Shown piece after piece: positions 17,858 through 26,288 of a DNA stretch of 45,761 nucleotides. The stretch is from Candidatus Methylobacter oryzae (GTDB lineage Bacteria > Pseudomonadota > Gammaproteobacteria > Methylococcales > Methylomonadaceae). The notes under the pieces are model-generated. The model worked only from the letters and a program-made list of their open reading frames with translations, was not told the DNA's origin and searched no databases. Where the stretch lies: contig CAMAUL010000019.1 of NCBI GenBank assembly GCA_945861405.1, positions 1 to 45,761 on the forward strand. Reading direction: 5' to 3'. Made by a program: the position numbers and the translations under genes. The first letter of the stretch is position 1; each line of letters starts with the position of its first letter.

Positions 17858-18679
17858 TTATTCATCTGAATATCTAACAAAAACAAATTGATTATTGCCT
17901 AGTCCATTGTTTGTTTTAATATTATTAAGTACAAATCCTCTGTCTTGAAAAAAGTGGAAAATTTCTTCAACTGTTGCAACCTCAAATGGGAGGCCGCCTA
18001 ACCAGTCAAACCAATCGTGCGTAATTGACATGCCTCTGTTCTTTTTATATTCAATAAATACGTTCTCCCTTCTACGAACGCACGATAATAGTGCTTTCGA
18101 AAAGAAATATGGGATGAAGATACAAGATATGATCGTTTTCCCAAAAATCCCTGAACAGTAAAACTCTTTCACTTTTTTCCAAAGCTTTGATTTTCTGCCT
18201 TGGTCGTTGTATAGGGCTATAAAGAGAGTGCCATTCTTCTTTACAAGAGAAGCGGCATTTTCAAGAGCCACCCACATGTTCCCCGTGTGATGTAAAACAC
18301 CCCATGAATAAACGATGTTAAAGCTGCCTAGTGATTTGATGAAATCCTCGTCCAAAACAGAACCTTCTTCAACAACCCAATTGGGATCGTTAGGAAAATA
18401 TCGTGAGCGAAGTTCTTGTGTACAAGCTACTGAGGCTGGGTCATAGTCAAATGAATGAATTTTTGCTCCCAGTTTGTGCGCCACTAATGAAAATAACCCA
18501 CTTCCAGAGCCAATGTCTAAAACTGTTTTGCCGTTCAGGTCATCAATTCTCAGCATCTCCTTTATTGATGCCTCGGCTATTTTAATTTTTTCATCCGTTA
18601 ACGTTGTCAAAAATCCTTGCCAATTTTTGCCAAACTCAAAACGCTGTCCTTTCTTAACTTCAGTTTCAAAAGTACTCAT
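17858..18679 (-). CDS. class I SAM-dependent methyltransferase
   Basis: 273 aa. Motif I is VLDIGSGSGLFSLVAHKLGA (about residues 53-72) with the acidic motif HSFDYDPASV, then NIVYSWGVLHHTGNMW and the KKNGTLFIALYN strand. A hydrophobic patch follows (IFIPYFFSKALLS). The strong ribosome site AGGAGGAAAC 4-5 bases before the ATG settles the start. The gene is AT-rich, lies opposite to the operon on its left, and is preceded by an attC-like region, so it may be a cassette-type acquisition. Its substrate is not evident. Confidence 0.82.
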   Translation of the reverse strand: MSTFETEVKKGQRFEFGKNWQGFLTTLTDEKIKIAEASIKEMLRIDDLNGKTVLDIGSGSGLFSLVAHKLGAKIHSFDYDPASVACTQELRSRYFPNDPNWVVEEGSVLDEDFIKSLGSFNIVYSWGVLHHTGNMWVALENAASLVKKNGTLFIALYNDQGRKSKLWKKVKEFYCSGIFGKTIISCIFIPYFFSKALLSCVRRRENVFIEYKKNRGMSITHDWFDWLGGLPFEVATVEEIFHFFQDRGFVLNNIKTNNGLGNNQFVFVRYSDE

Positions 18680-18707
18680 ATTGTTTCCTCCTGGTTTCTG
18701 TCTTGGT

Positions 18708-18902
18708 GTTTAACGTGTAACGTCAGCAGTTACTATTTAATGTCGATGAGACCAAACGATTTCGGTGCATACGTGAAGCTAAGGGCTGCCTGCTTTTGCG
18801 CAGTCCCGCTTGAGCGCAGAGTTAGCTAGGTATACATCTAAAATCGCAAGGTGTTTTTGAAAGAAGCGCCGCTTTAGAACTGATCCCGTTCTGCCGTTAG
18901 GC
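18708..18902 (-). repeat. attC-like region between two minus-strand genes (candidate)
   Basis: Read on the minus strand, the stop TAA (18905-18903) runs straight into GCCTAAC (18902-18896), matching the RYYYAAC core of integron attC sites. The stretch ends at GTTAAAC (18714-18708), matching GTTRRRY, about 30 bases before the next ATG. Inside lies AGCTAAC (18827-18821), then GCGCTCAAGCGGGAC and later GCCCTTAGCTTCACG, close to the L'' and L' arms of known attC sites. 195 bp is longer than a single typical attC, so it may be two sites or a degenerate one. Recognition is by eye. Confidence 0.35.
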
Positions 18903-19889
18903 TTATTTACTTCGTCCATCTACTGTGGCCACCCATTTATTTCCTATTTTATGTGGATCTACATGGTGCATACCCGCTGCATTCCATCCGATGCCCGTCT
19001 TTGTGACTATAGGTTTTTCCGATACCAATTTCTCTGTATATGATGTTTCAGATAGCTCGGTTATTTCAAAGGCAAAAACCTGAACTCCATAACTAGGATC
19101 GTCATCTTGTGTCAACCTTAATAGCTTGTCATTATATGAAATGACTCGGCCACCTGACCTTGAAAAATGCTTATTCAATTTTACTATTGGATTCTTTGGG
19201 TGAGGTTGCCACCCTTTTAATAAGTCATCTGAATAATAGAGGTTTAAAACGTTACTATTTCCAGTAGACACAAACATCCACCATTTATCTTTGTAGCGAA
19301 ATATTGAAGGATCATAATATTGATAGCCAGATAATAGATTCCCTACATATTCCCACTTTTCAGGAAACTCTGTTGCTTTATATAATCTCACCGAAAAATC
19401 TTGACCACTTTCCGGGATCAAGTAGTACGTATTGTTCCACTCGAAAACATACGGATATGACAAATGAAAATTTTCATCAATAATAACTTTCCTGTAATGC
19501 CAGTCCCTTCCATCCGCGCTCTCTGCGTAAGCAATGTCACCTTGAGCAGTTTTCCTGTTTAACGCTTCAAAAAAAATAAAAAATTTCCCCTTATTAAGTA
19601 CCATAAATGGATCTGCGACTATATCTGCGTCTATATCTATAACATCCTTTGCTGTTAGAATAGGATTAGAAATATCTTCCTTTGCATGCAAGTCAAATAA
19701 AGTAGAACCTTCATATATTCCAATAGACCAAGGAGTATTAGTTTGTTCCGGTTCTTGAGTTCTGTGAAATACGGTTTTTATTATTTCATAAGGAAATACT
19801 TGATATTTAACAATAATAATCCCATAAATTATGCACCCCACGGATACCACTGCCAACAACAAGATACAATAAACAAGATATTTCTTCAT
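18903..19889 (-). CDS. membrane-anchored GINT1-N-like beta-propeller protein
   Basis: 328 aa. One N-terminal membrane helix (about residues 4-28, YLVYCILLLAVVSVGCIIYG) is followed by a soluble region. WSIGIYEG, ADPFMVLNKGKFFIFFEALN, LSYPYVFEWNNTYYLIPESG and YYDPSIFRYKDKWWMFVSTG are blades of the five-bladed propeller found at the N terminus of plant GINT1 and in many bacterial polysaccharide clusters, related in shape to GH43 folds. A catalytic role is not established. TAAGGAGG about 7 bases before the ATG supports the start. It is AT-rich, with attC-like sequences on both sides. Confidence 0.7.
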   Translation of the reverse strand: MKKYLVYCILLLAVVSVGCIIYGIIIVKYQVFPYEIIKTVFHRTQEPEQTNTPWSIGIYEGSTLFDLHAKEDISNPILTAKDVIDIDADIVADPFMVLNKGKFFIFFEALNRKTAQGDIAYAESADGRDWHYRKVIIDENFHLSYPYVFEWNNTYYLIPESGQDFSVRLYKATEFPEKWEYVGNLLSGYQYYDPSIFRYKDKWWMFVSTGNSNVLNLYYSDDLLKGWQPHPKNPIVKLNKHFSRSGGRVISYNDKLLRLTQDDDPSYGVQVFAFEITELSETSYTEKLVSEKPIVTKTGIGWNAAGMHHVDPHKIGNKWVATVDGRSK

Positions 19890-19907
19890 ACATTTCCTCC
19901 TTATGTC

Positions 19908-19944
19908 ATCTAACGCAAGGTTCCGTTGGAGTGTTGGGTTAGGT
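19908..19944 (-). repeat. short attC-like inverted core site (candidate)
   Basis: On the minus strand ACCTAAC (19944-19938) and GTTAGAT (19914-19908) match RYYYAAC and GTTRRRY and are almost complementary. Between them lies CACTCCAACGGAACCTTGC, similar to an L'' arm. The right core is followed within about 20 bases by the ribosome site and ATG of the propeller gene, as in gene cassettes. At 37 bp it is shorter than normal attC sites, so the loop would have to be deleted. Confidence 0.3.
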
Positions 19945-20824
19945 GTGATTAATGGTTTTGAGTTACTAAGGTCTCTGAGTTCATTTTTACTGCATAACAG
20001 TCATTCTTGATTTCCAAAAGCATTTAACCTTAGCGTTGGTAGTTCTGTAACTTTTTTAACACGATTCATTGAGCGTCATACCCGAGTTTGATTGGTACTC
20101 AAGTCAGTCAAAATTATACTCAAGTTATTGTAATTTATTGCGTTGCATTATTTCTCTGAGCAAGAAACTTTAGTCTTTATATTAAAATTTGAATGTTTTT
20201 TAAGTTTAAATCGATGTGGACTACTCTAACAGCAAAACACGCAAATAAAATACGTACTAATACCCAGATGCTGCATAAGCCTTAAATGTAAATGGTTCTA
20301 AAAACTGGGTATAGATGATGACAAAACCAAATTGATCATCCTAAGAACAATTTCCTTGGAATAATTCGAATGTATTTTTGTTATGGATGCGCCGTTCCAG
20401 ATTATGTCTGGACTGGGCAATGATTGCGAAAATTTGGATACAACGATGACCTTCGGTTAAGCCGCCCACCGGCAATCCTTTGCCGCTTTCCTGTGCCAGT
20501 TTTATGACACCAGTAAAACTAAAGCCAAAATATATTGGTTAACATGTTGACTATTAATGCTTTTTAATAGAATGGCATGTATTTAGCTCTGTTTTTTGCG
20601 TGTTATATGGAAATAATTTCTCATAAGTCGAATGGGTGCTCTTCGTAGTTTTTATTAATTTTCCACTTAATGGCGTGAAATGAATGATTGTTCACGTTAT
20701 TTGTGATTTTTACAAATTACACTTTAACCGAATTTCATGGAAATAATTTCTTATTTATGGGGGAGGGGAAGAGTGCTTTTTGCTTCCTTTGATTTATCCA
20801 TATAATTCAATGTTATATAAAAAA
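19945..20824. other. long AT-rich intergenic stretch
   Basis: About 880 bases separate divergent genes. I see no convincing gene. A 60-codon minus-strand frame between about 20522 and 20341 (containing ESGKGLPVGGLTEGHRCIQI) has no plausible start and may be a decayed fragment of something I cannot name. The last 100 bases contain the promoter of the beta-helix gene: a TATAAA box near 20815, conserved in the second paralogue. Confidence 0.4.
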
Positions 20825-20841
20825 GAGACATCGAATGTCTC
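20825..20841 (+). promoter_or_regulatory. leader hairpin upstream of the first beta-helix gene
   Basis: GAGACAT (20825-20831) and ATGTCTC (20835-20841) form a perfect 7-bp stem with a CGA loop. It lies just downstream of a TATAAA box and 36 bases before the proposed GTG start. The same element is found at 23728-23744 before the paralogue. It may protect the mRNA or control translation. Confidence 0.5.
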
Positions 20842-20876
20842 GTAAATTAATGGTCTTATGTATTAGAGGTAATATT

Positions 20877-23324
20877 GTGTATAAATCAACTAAATTGGCA
20901 GGTATGTTTTCGGCCTTACCCAGCTTTTCAGCTGTGGCCTTTAACTTCTTGCCTCAGAAACCCGGAGCAGATTTAAATTTTGACTTACAGTCCTTAGCTA
21001 TTCAAGGCGATCAGAAAACCCGATCTACGGCAAATCATTCCCCTAGGGATGCTTTTCGATTGTTTAGTAGCCTGAAAAGCATCACCTACAAATTATTTTT
21101 TATTGCCTGTATTCAAGGTCTGCTAGGGCTTCAACAAGCTTATGCGGGGACTTATTATGTTTCTCCCTCCGGTAGCGATACCAATGGCGGCACATCACTT
21201 ACAGCGCCTGTAAGGACTATAAACAACGCGTTGCGCAAGGCTTCGCTTAGTGGTGATATTGTGTATGTAAGGACGGGGACTTATGTGGAAACCGTTTCTA
21301 TTCAGCAAAGCGGCATTACGCTGAGTGCTTATCCAGGCGATAAGCCGGTTATTGACGGTCAAACTACCTTGCCTGGAGATTGGGGTTCTCTAATTTTTGT
21401 AGCAGGCAATTACAACACCGTTTCCGGTTTTGAAGTCAAAAATAGTAATATTAATGGCGTCCGTTTAGGTGGCTATAGTGTGGTGGTAACAGGTCATCAT
21501 AATACCATCAGTAAGATAAATGCGCACCATGCATGGGAATCTGGGGTGAGAATTCAAGGCGATTATAATATTGTCGAAGATTCTTTGGTATGGCAATCAG
21601 TACTCAGTAATTCTCATAACAATGGTAGTGTTGCGGGAGGATGGGGCGCTGGACTTAGCGCGGCTAGAAATTACAGTGCTTCAGCTTTAATACCAGGCAT
21701 CACCTCTTATCCTATTTTGCGGCGCAATAAGGTTTTTAACAATTGGGGGGAAGGTGTAATCTGCTTCGAGGCAGATCATTGTACGCTGGAAGATAATATT
21801 GTTTACGATAATTGGACGGTTAACTTATATCTTTCCGATGCCACCAATAGCTTGGTGCAACGCAACATAGTTTATGTTTCTTCAGCACCTGCCATACCCA
21901 CTCGAAGCGGTTCACATCCGGGGTTTTTTCTGTCTGATGAGAAGGCATCAGTTCCCCGCTCTAAGAACAATACAATTATCAATAATTCTGTCTACAACGC
22001 TAATTTCGAGGCTTTTACTTGGTCGGGGGTTGCTAATGCTGGATTGAACAATGTACTAATAGCTAACAATACCATCGTTGAAGGCAGCTTGTATGTAGGA
22101 TCTGGCGGAAGCAGTGCCATAGTTAACACAAATTCCCAAATTAGAAACAATATTATTTTAGGAACAAACAGCTCTGTTCCCAGTAAGACCGGCATTACTT
22201 TTTCTAATAATAATTGGGCTAGGACACCTTCAGTAGCGGCAACGGTAACCGACATAGTTGGAGATCCGCAGATAGCAAGAACGGGGGCAACGACGCCCGG
22301 CAGTTTGACGGCCTCTTATTTCAAAATATTGGAAAGTTCACCGGTGATAGATGCTGCAACGCCGCTAAGTAACGTGGCTGAAGATTTTTTTCGGTCTATT
22401 CGTGGAACGGTACCCGATATAGGTGGACATGAGTTCAGTTCAAATACGGTTGATTCTATAGCACCCTCAGCTCCCTCTGGTTTTAGCGCTACAACCAACT
22501 CTTCTACTAAAATCACTCTTGTCTGGAGCGCTTCATCTGACAATGTGGGGGTTACCGGTTATAGAATCTATAGAAACAGTATCGAGATTGGCACGAGTGC
22601 TGTAACCAGTTTTACAGATAATTCTGTTACTGGAGGGGCAACCTATAGCTATACGATCAAGGCCTACGATGCAGCCGGTAATCTTTCTGCTTCAAGTAGT
22701 ACAGCAACGGTTACGACACCATTGGCGGCGACGGTAAAAATAACCTCCTACTCTGCGGGTAGTGTTACTTCCACCGGCGCCAAGATAAACTGGACTACTG
22801 ATATACCTTCTACCGGTGTAGTTTCATACGGAACCAGCACTAATAACCTTGGCTCTAAAGTTAGTGCCAGCACTTCGGCTACGAGTAATTCAGTAGCAAT
22901 TACTGGGCTGTCCAGCAACACTAAATATTACTATCAGATTAGTGTCAACAGTGGATCCGCTACTGCTTTATCTACTATTTCAAGCTTTATAACGCCCCTT
23001 TCCGTTTCAGGCACCTGCACCCAAATTGCTCTAAATGTTTCTGGCGCATGGAGTGATGGTGGCTATAGTTGGATGCTTAGCTATAAATTTGGGATGCCCG
23101 CAGACAACAACAATTTCAGTAAACAATCTACTCTGCGTTTGTTTGAGAATGGCTTGGAAATCAGACCTGCGCACTCTCTCCATGCTGATATTAGAACGAT
23201 GGGCGCAGGAAGGTTCAGTCATTGGAGCCAGACGAATGGAACGGGAGAGTCAATTCGCTTTTCTGCTTCAGACAATACTAATCCACAAACCAACGGAAAG
23301 AAGTACAGCTATTGTGTAAAATAG
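20877..23324 (+). CDS. secreted right-handed beta-helix protein with FN3-like domains
   Basis: About 815 aa from GTG 20877, chosen because AGAGGT lies 6-7 bases upstream and because sequence before it differs from the paralogue by indels. A same-frame ATG at 20835 is the alternative. After a long N-terminal stretch, a signal-type helix (KLFFIACIQGLLGLQQAYA, about residues 72-90) is followed by GTYYVSPSGSDTNGGTS, a DUF1565-type start. A parallel beta-helix with many NN/VxxN turns follows, then a choice-of-anchor-Q-like segment SSPVIDAATP...DIGGHE. Two FN3-like domains (about 530-710) lead to a ~100-aa C-terminal domain bounded by CTQIAL and YSYCVK. It may be a lyase, epimerase or binding protein for the polysaccharide; no catalytic residues could be assigned. 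Confidence 0.8.
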   Translation: MYKSTKLAGMFSALPSFSAVAFNFLPQKPGADLNFDLQSLAIQGDQKTRSTANHSPRDAFRLFSSLKSITYKLFFIACIQGLLGLQQAYAGTYYVSPSGSDTNGGTSLTAPVRTINNALRKASLSGDIVYVRTGTYVETVSIQQSGITLSAYPGDKPVIDGQTTLPGDWGSLIFVAGNYNTVSGFEVKNSNINGVRLGGYSVVVTGHHNTISKINAHHAWESGVRIQGDYNIVEDSLVWQSVLSNSHNNGSVAGGWGAGLSAARNYSASALIPGITSYPILRRNKVFNNWGEGVICFEADHCTLEDNIVYDNWTVNLYLSDATNSLVQRNIVYVSSAPAIPTRSGSHPGFFLSDEKASVPRSKNNTIINNSVYNANFEAFTWSGVANAGLNNVLIANNTIVEGSLYVGSGGSSAIVNTNSQIRNNIILGTNSSVPSKTGITFSNNNWARTPSVAATVTDIVGDPQIARTGATTPGSLTASYFKILESSPVIDAATPLSNVAEDFFRSIRGTVPDIGGHEFSSNTVDSIAPSAPSGFSATTNSSTKITLVWSASSDNVGVTGYRIYRNSIEIGTSAVTSFTDNSVTGGATYSYTIKAYDAAGNLSASSSTATVTTPLAATVKITSYSAGSVTSTGAKINWTTDIPSTGVVSYGTSTNNLGSKVSASTSATSNSVAITGLSSNTKYYYQISVNSGSATALSTISSFITPLSVSGTCTQIALNVSGAWSDGGYSWMLSYKFGMPADNNNFSKQSTLRLFENGLEIRPAHSLHADIRTMGAGRFSHWSQTNGTGESIRFSASDNTNPQTNGKKYSYCVK

Positions 23325-23376
23325 TCGGGTAATCGCGTTTTAATTATCCCATGGATGCGAAGGAGCGCGTGAACTC

Positions 23377-23414
23377 CCACCCTCTCCCCCTTTGGAAAAT
23401 TGGGGGGAGGGTGG
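23377..23414 (+). terminator. GC-rich hairpin after the first beta-helix gene
   Basis: CCACCCTCTCCCCC (23377-23390) pairs with GGGGGGAGGGTGG (23402-23414), leaving one bulged T and an 11-base loop. The stem is very stable. The downstream sequence is TTATATATC rather than a clean T run, so termination is likely but not certain. Confidence 0.55.
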
Positions 23415-23727
23415 TTATATATCAAAGTTGCTTAGGCTATTTTATTTACGTTCCTAAGTAAATAATCATTGTCAAAAACGCTGTTAGCTAACAAACGTAA
23501 CATTGCAGATACGGACGTGAGCGACCGTCAGCAACAATAGTGATCCTATTTTCACTAAGCGTTTTTTGCTCATCTAATACCTCTGAAGTAAAAATTTTTA
23601 TTTAAGAATTTATTAATCTCCCATCGATACACTTCAAGCGGGTTTTTAGAAATCCTTTCGCATGGAAATGGGAGTAACTTCACGAGTTTAGTTATTTTCT
23701 ATATATAATTCAGTGTGATATAAAATA
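23415..23727. other. intergenic stretch with the promoter of the second beta-helix gene
   Basis: No gene seen. The 3' end (about 23700-23727) repeats the promoter of the first paralogue: ATAATTCAGTGTGATATAAAAT here against ATAATTCAATGTTATATAAAAA there, compared piecewise, with TATAAA as the common -10-like box. The rest is AT-rich without recognisable structure. Confidence 0.4.
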
Positions 23728-23744
23728 GAGACATCGAGTGTCTT
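23728..23744 (+). promoter_or_regulatory. leader hairpin upstream of the second beta-helix gene
   Basis: GAGACA (23728-23733) and TGTCTT (23739-23744) form a 6-bp stem, one pair being G-T, around TCGAG. It corresponds to the hairpin at 20825-20841 and lies 32 bases before the proposed GTG start. Confidence 0.45.
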
Positions 23745-23776
23745 GTGAATTAATGGTTATGATTAGAGGTAATATT

Positions 23777-25696
23777 GTGTATAAATCAACTAAATTAGCA
23801 TGTTTTTTTGGGGGCTTACCCAGCTTTTTAGAAGCGGCCCCTGGTGCGTCCAAAAAACCAAGATCAGACATGAATATCTTAAATCTGGACTTACAATCCT
23901 TGGGTATTCGAGGCAATCAGAAAATTCGATCCACTGTAAGTAATTTTCCTAGGGTAGTCTTCCCTCGTTTATTAAGTGGCATGAAAAATACGACTTGCAA
24001 ATTGTTTTTTCTTGCTTTTCTTCAAATTCTACTAGGATTTCAACAAGCTAATGCAACCACTTATTATGTTTCAACTTCCGGTAATGATGCTAATAGCGGC
24101 ACCTCACTTACAGCGCCTGTAAGGACTATAAACAAGGCGTTGAGTAAGGCTTCGCTTAGTGGTGATATTGTGTATGTAAGGACGGGGACTTATGTGGAAA
24201 CCGTTTCTATTCAGCAAAGCGGCATTACGCTGAGTGCTTATCCAGGCGATAAGCCGGTTGTTGACGGTCAAACCACTTTGCCCAACAAAGACTGGGGGGC
24301 TCTAGTTTTTGTATCAGGCAATAACAACACTGTTTCCGGTTTTGAAGTCAAAAATAGTAATATTAATGGCATCCGTTTAGGTGGCTATAGTGTGGTAGTA
24401 ACAGGTCATCATAATACCATCAGTAAGATAAATGCGCACCATGCATGGGAATCAGGGGTGAGGGTTCAGGGTGATTATAATATTGTTGAAGATTCTTTGA
24501 TGTGGCAAACAGTGGTCAAAAATTCATATAACAATGGTAGTGTTACAGGAGGGTGGGGTGCTGGACTTAGCGCGGCTAGAAATTACAATGCTTCAGCCTT
24601 AATACCAGGCATCACCTCTTATCCTATTTTGCGGCGCAATAAGGTTTTTAACAATTGGGGAGAAGGTGTAATCTGCTTCGAGGCAGATCATTGTACGCTG
24701 GAAGATAATATTGTTTACGATAATTGGACGGTTAACTTATATCTTTCTGATGCCACCAATAGCTTGGTGCAACGCAACATAGTTTATGTTTCTTCAGCAC
24801 CTGCCATACCCACTCGAAATAATTCACGTCCGGGTGTTTTTCTGGCTGATGAAAAAGCAACAGTTCCCCGCTCTACCAAAAATACAATTATCAATAATTT
24901 TGTCTACAATGCTAATTTTGAGGCTTTTACTTGGTCGGGGGTTGCTAATGCTGGATTGAACAATGTACTAATAGCCAACAATACCATCGTTGATGGTGGC
25001 TTGTTTATAGGGTCTGGCGGAAGCAATGCCATAGTTCATAAAAACTCCCAAATTAGAAATAATATTATTTTTGGGAAGAATAGTTCTGTACTAACTAATA
25101 GCGGCATTACCTTTTCCAATAATAATTGGGCTAGGACATCTTCATTAGCGGCAACGGTAACCGACATAGTTGGAGATCCGCAGATAGCAAGAACGGGAAC
25201 AACGACGCCCGGCACGTTGACATCCTCTTATTTCAAAATATTGGAAAGCTCACCAGTGATAGATGCTGCAACGCCGATAAATAACGTGACTAAGGACTTC
25301 TTTCAAGTTGCCCGGGGAACGACACCCGATATAGGTGGGCATGAGTTAAGTTCGAATGCTATTTCATCTCCTTCTACTCCAGCCAACTGCACTCAAATTG
25401 CTATCAATGTTTCTGGTGCGGTGAGCGATGGCGGCTATAGTAAGATGCTCGGCTATACATTTGGAACCCCCGCAGACAACAAAAATTTCAATACACAATC
25501 TACTCTTCGTTTGTTTGAGAATGGTTGGGAAATGGGGCCTGAGCACTCTTCCCATGCTGATATTAGAAACATGGGTGCTGGAAGATTCAGTCATTGGAGC
25601 CAAGTCGATGGAACAGGAGAATCAATTCGCTTTTCTGCTTCAGACAATACAAATCCTCTAACCAATGGAAAGAAATATAGTTATTGTTTAAAATAA
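23777..25696 (+). CDS. secreted right-handed beta-helix protein, shorter paralogue
   Basis: About 639 aa from GTG 23777, with AGAGGT 6-7 bases upstream as in the first paralogue; an in-frame GTG at 23738 is the alternative. The signal-type helix KLFFLAFLQILLGFQQANA precedes TTYYVSTSGNDANSGTS. Long stretches of the helix core are nearly identical to the first gene (for example SKINAHHAWESGVR and NWGEGVICFEADHCTLEDNI), showing recent duplication or conversion. The two FN3-like domains are missing: DIGGHELSSNAISSPSTPA runs directly into the shared C-terminal domain (CTQIAIN to YSYCLK). Likely an exported protein acting on or binding the same polysaccharide. Confidence 0.8.
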   Translation: MYKSTKLACFFGGLPSFLEAAPGASKKPRSDMNILNLDLQSLGIRGNQKIRSTVSNFPRVVFPRLLSGMKNTTCKLFFLAFLQILLGFQQANATTYYVSTSGNDANSGTSLTAPVRTINKALSKASLSGDIVYVRTGTYVETVSIQQSGITLSAYPGDKPVVDGQTTLPNKDWGALVFVSGNNNTVSGFEVKNSNINGIRLGGYSVVVTGHHNTISKINAHHAWESGVRVQGDYNIVEDSLMWQTVVKNSYNNGSVTGGWGAGLSAARNYNASALIPGITSYPILRRNKVFNNWGEGVICFEADHCTLEDNIVYDNWTVNLYLSDATNSLVQRNIVYVSSAPAIPTRNNSRPGVFLADEKATVPRSTKNTIINNFVYNANFEAFTWSGVANAGLNNVLIANNTIVDGGLFIGSGGSNAIVHKNSQIRNNIIFGKNSSVLTNSGITFSNNNWARTSSLAATVTDIVGDPQIARTGTTTPGTLTSSYFKILESSPVIDAATPINNVTKDFFQVARGTTPDIGGHELSSNAISSPSTPANCTQIAINVSGAVSDGGYSKMLGYTFGTPADNKNFNTQSTLRLFENGWEMGPEHSSHADIRNMGAGRFSHWSQVDGTGESIRFSASDNTNPLTNGKKYSYCLK

Positions 25697-25720
25697 TTGT
25701 AATTACTTTGATCGGGTAGT

Positions 25721-25743
25721 GGTAGCGGGATTGCCTCGCTACC
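25721..25743 (+). terminator. hairpin after the second beta-helix gene
   Basis: GGTAGCG (25721-25727) pairs perfectly with CGCTACC (25737-25743) around a 9-base loop, 24 bases after the stop codon. No T tract follows, so it may be a Rho-dependent end or an mRNA-stabilising structure. Confidence 0.4.
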
Positions 25744-26288
25744 CCTCTCCCACACCACCTGTAATGCGAAAGACCAATCTGCCGTCTCATGTTTTTGAAA
25801 AGAAAATGGTAGATAAACAACCTATTTTGGTGTCCGAAAAAACTTAACCCCTACACACTACAATACCTCTGCTAAAAACCATCAGCATAAACTTGACACC
25901 TCTGCCCCCCTCCCTAGCCAGTTTTGTATGGTGATTAACATCAACATTTAAATAGCATCACTCTTTTTCTCAGCGAGAAAAGCGGCATAGTTTTCTATCT
26001 AGATTTATTTGTCAATATCTAGGTATTTTACGATATACCAATGTCGAGTCATTTAACTTAGTGTGTATCCATAGTGGATATGCGTCCAACTTGAAATTTA
26101 CATAGCAAAGAAGTTGGTGTCACGACGCTCAGAAAATTGATTAAGCAAGTTTTTTCGCGCTTCGACAACATTAGAACTCAGCGTTAGTGGATTAAATTTA
26201 ATTGCCAGCGGAGATGGCCGATGGGATGACTGGCTGGCAGGCATTAGGTTCAAGAGAAAAATTCCAGCCTGGCAAGGGGAGGCAGAGT
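25744..26288. other. intergenic stretch upstream of galE
   Basis: About 545 bases between the beta-helix gene and galE. No supportable gene is seen. A short frame near 26104-26184 (KEVGVTTLRKLIKQVFSRF) has no start and is too short to judge. The promoter for galE should lie here but no strong match stood out. Confidence 0.35.

Noticed and set aside
20341-20522. Possible reverse-transcriptase signature in KGLPVGGLTEG
   Set aside because: RT proteins have a similar GLP(I/V)GxLTS box, but the next residues do not continue the pattern and no YxDD box is found.
20877-25696. Repeated blocks in the beta-helix pair as a CRISPR or tandem-repeat array
   Set aside because: The repetition is gene-length paralogy in one reading frame, not short regularly spaced repeats.
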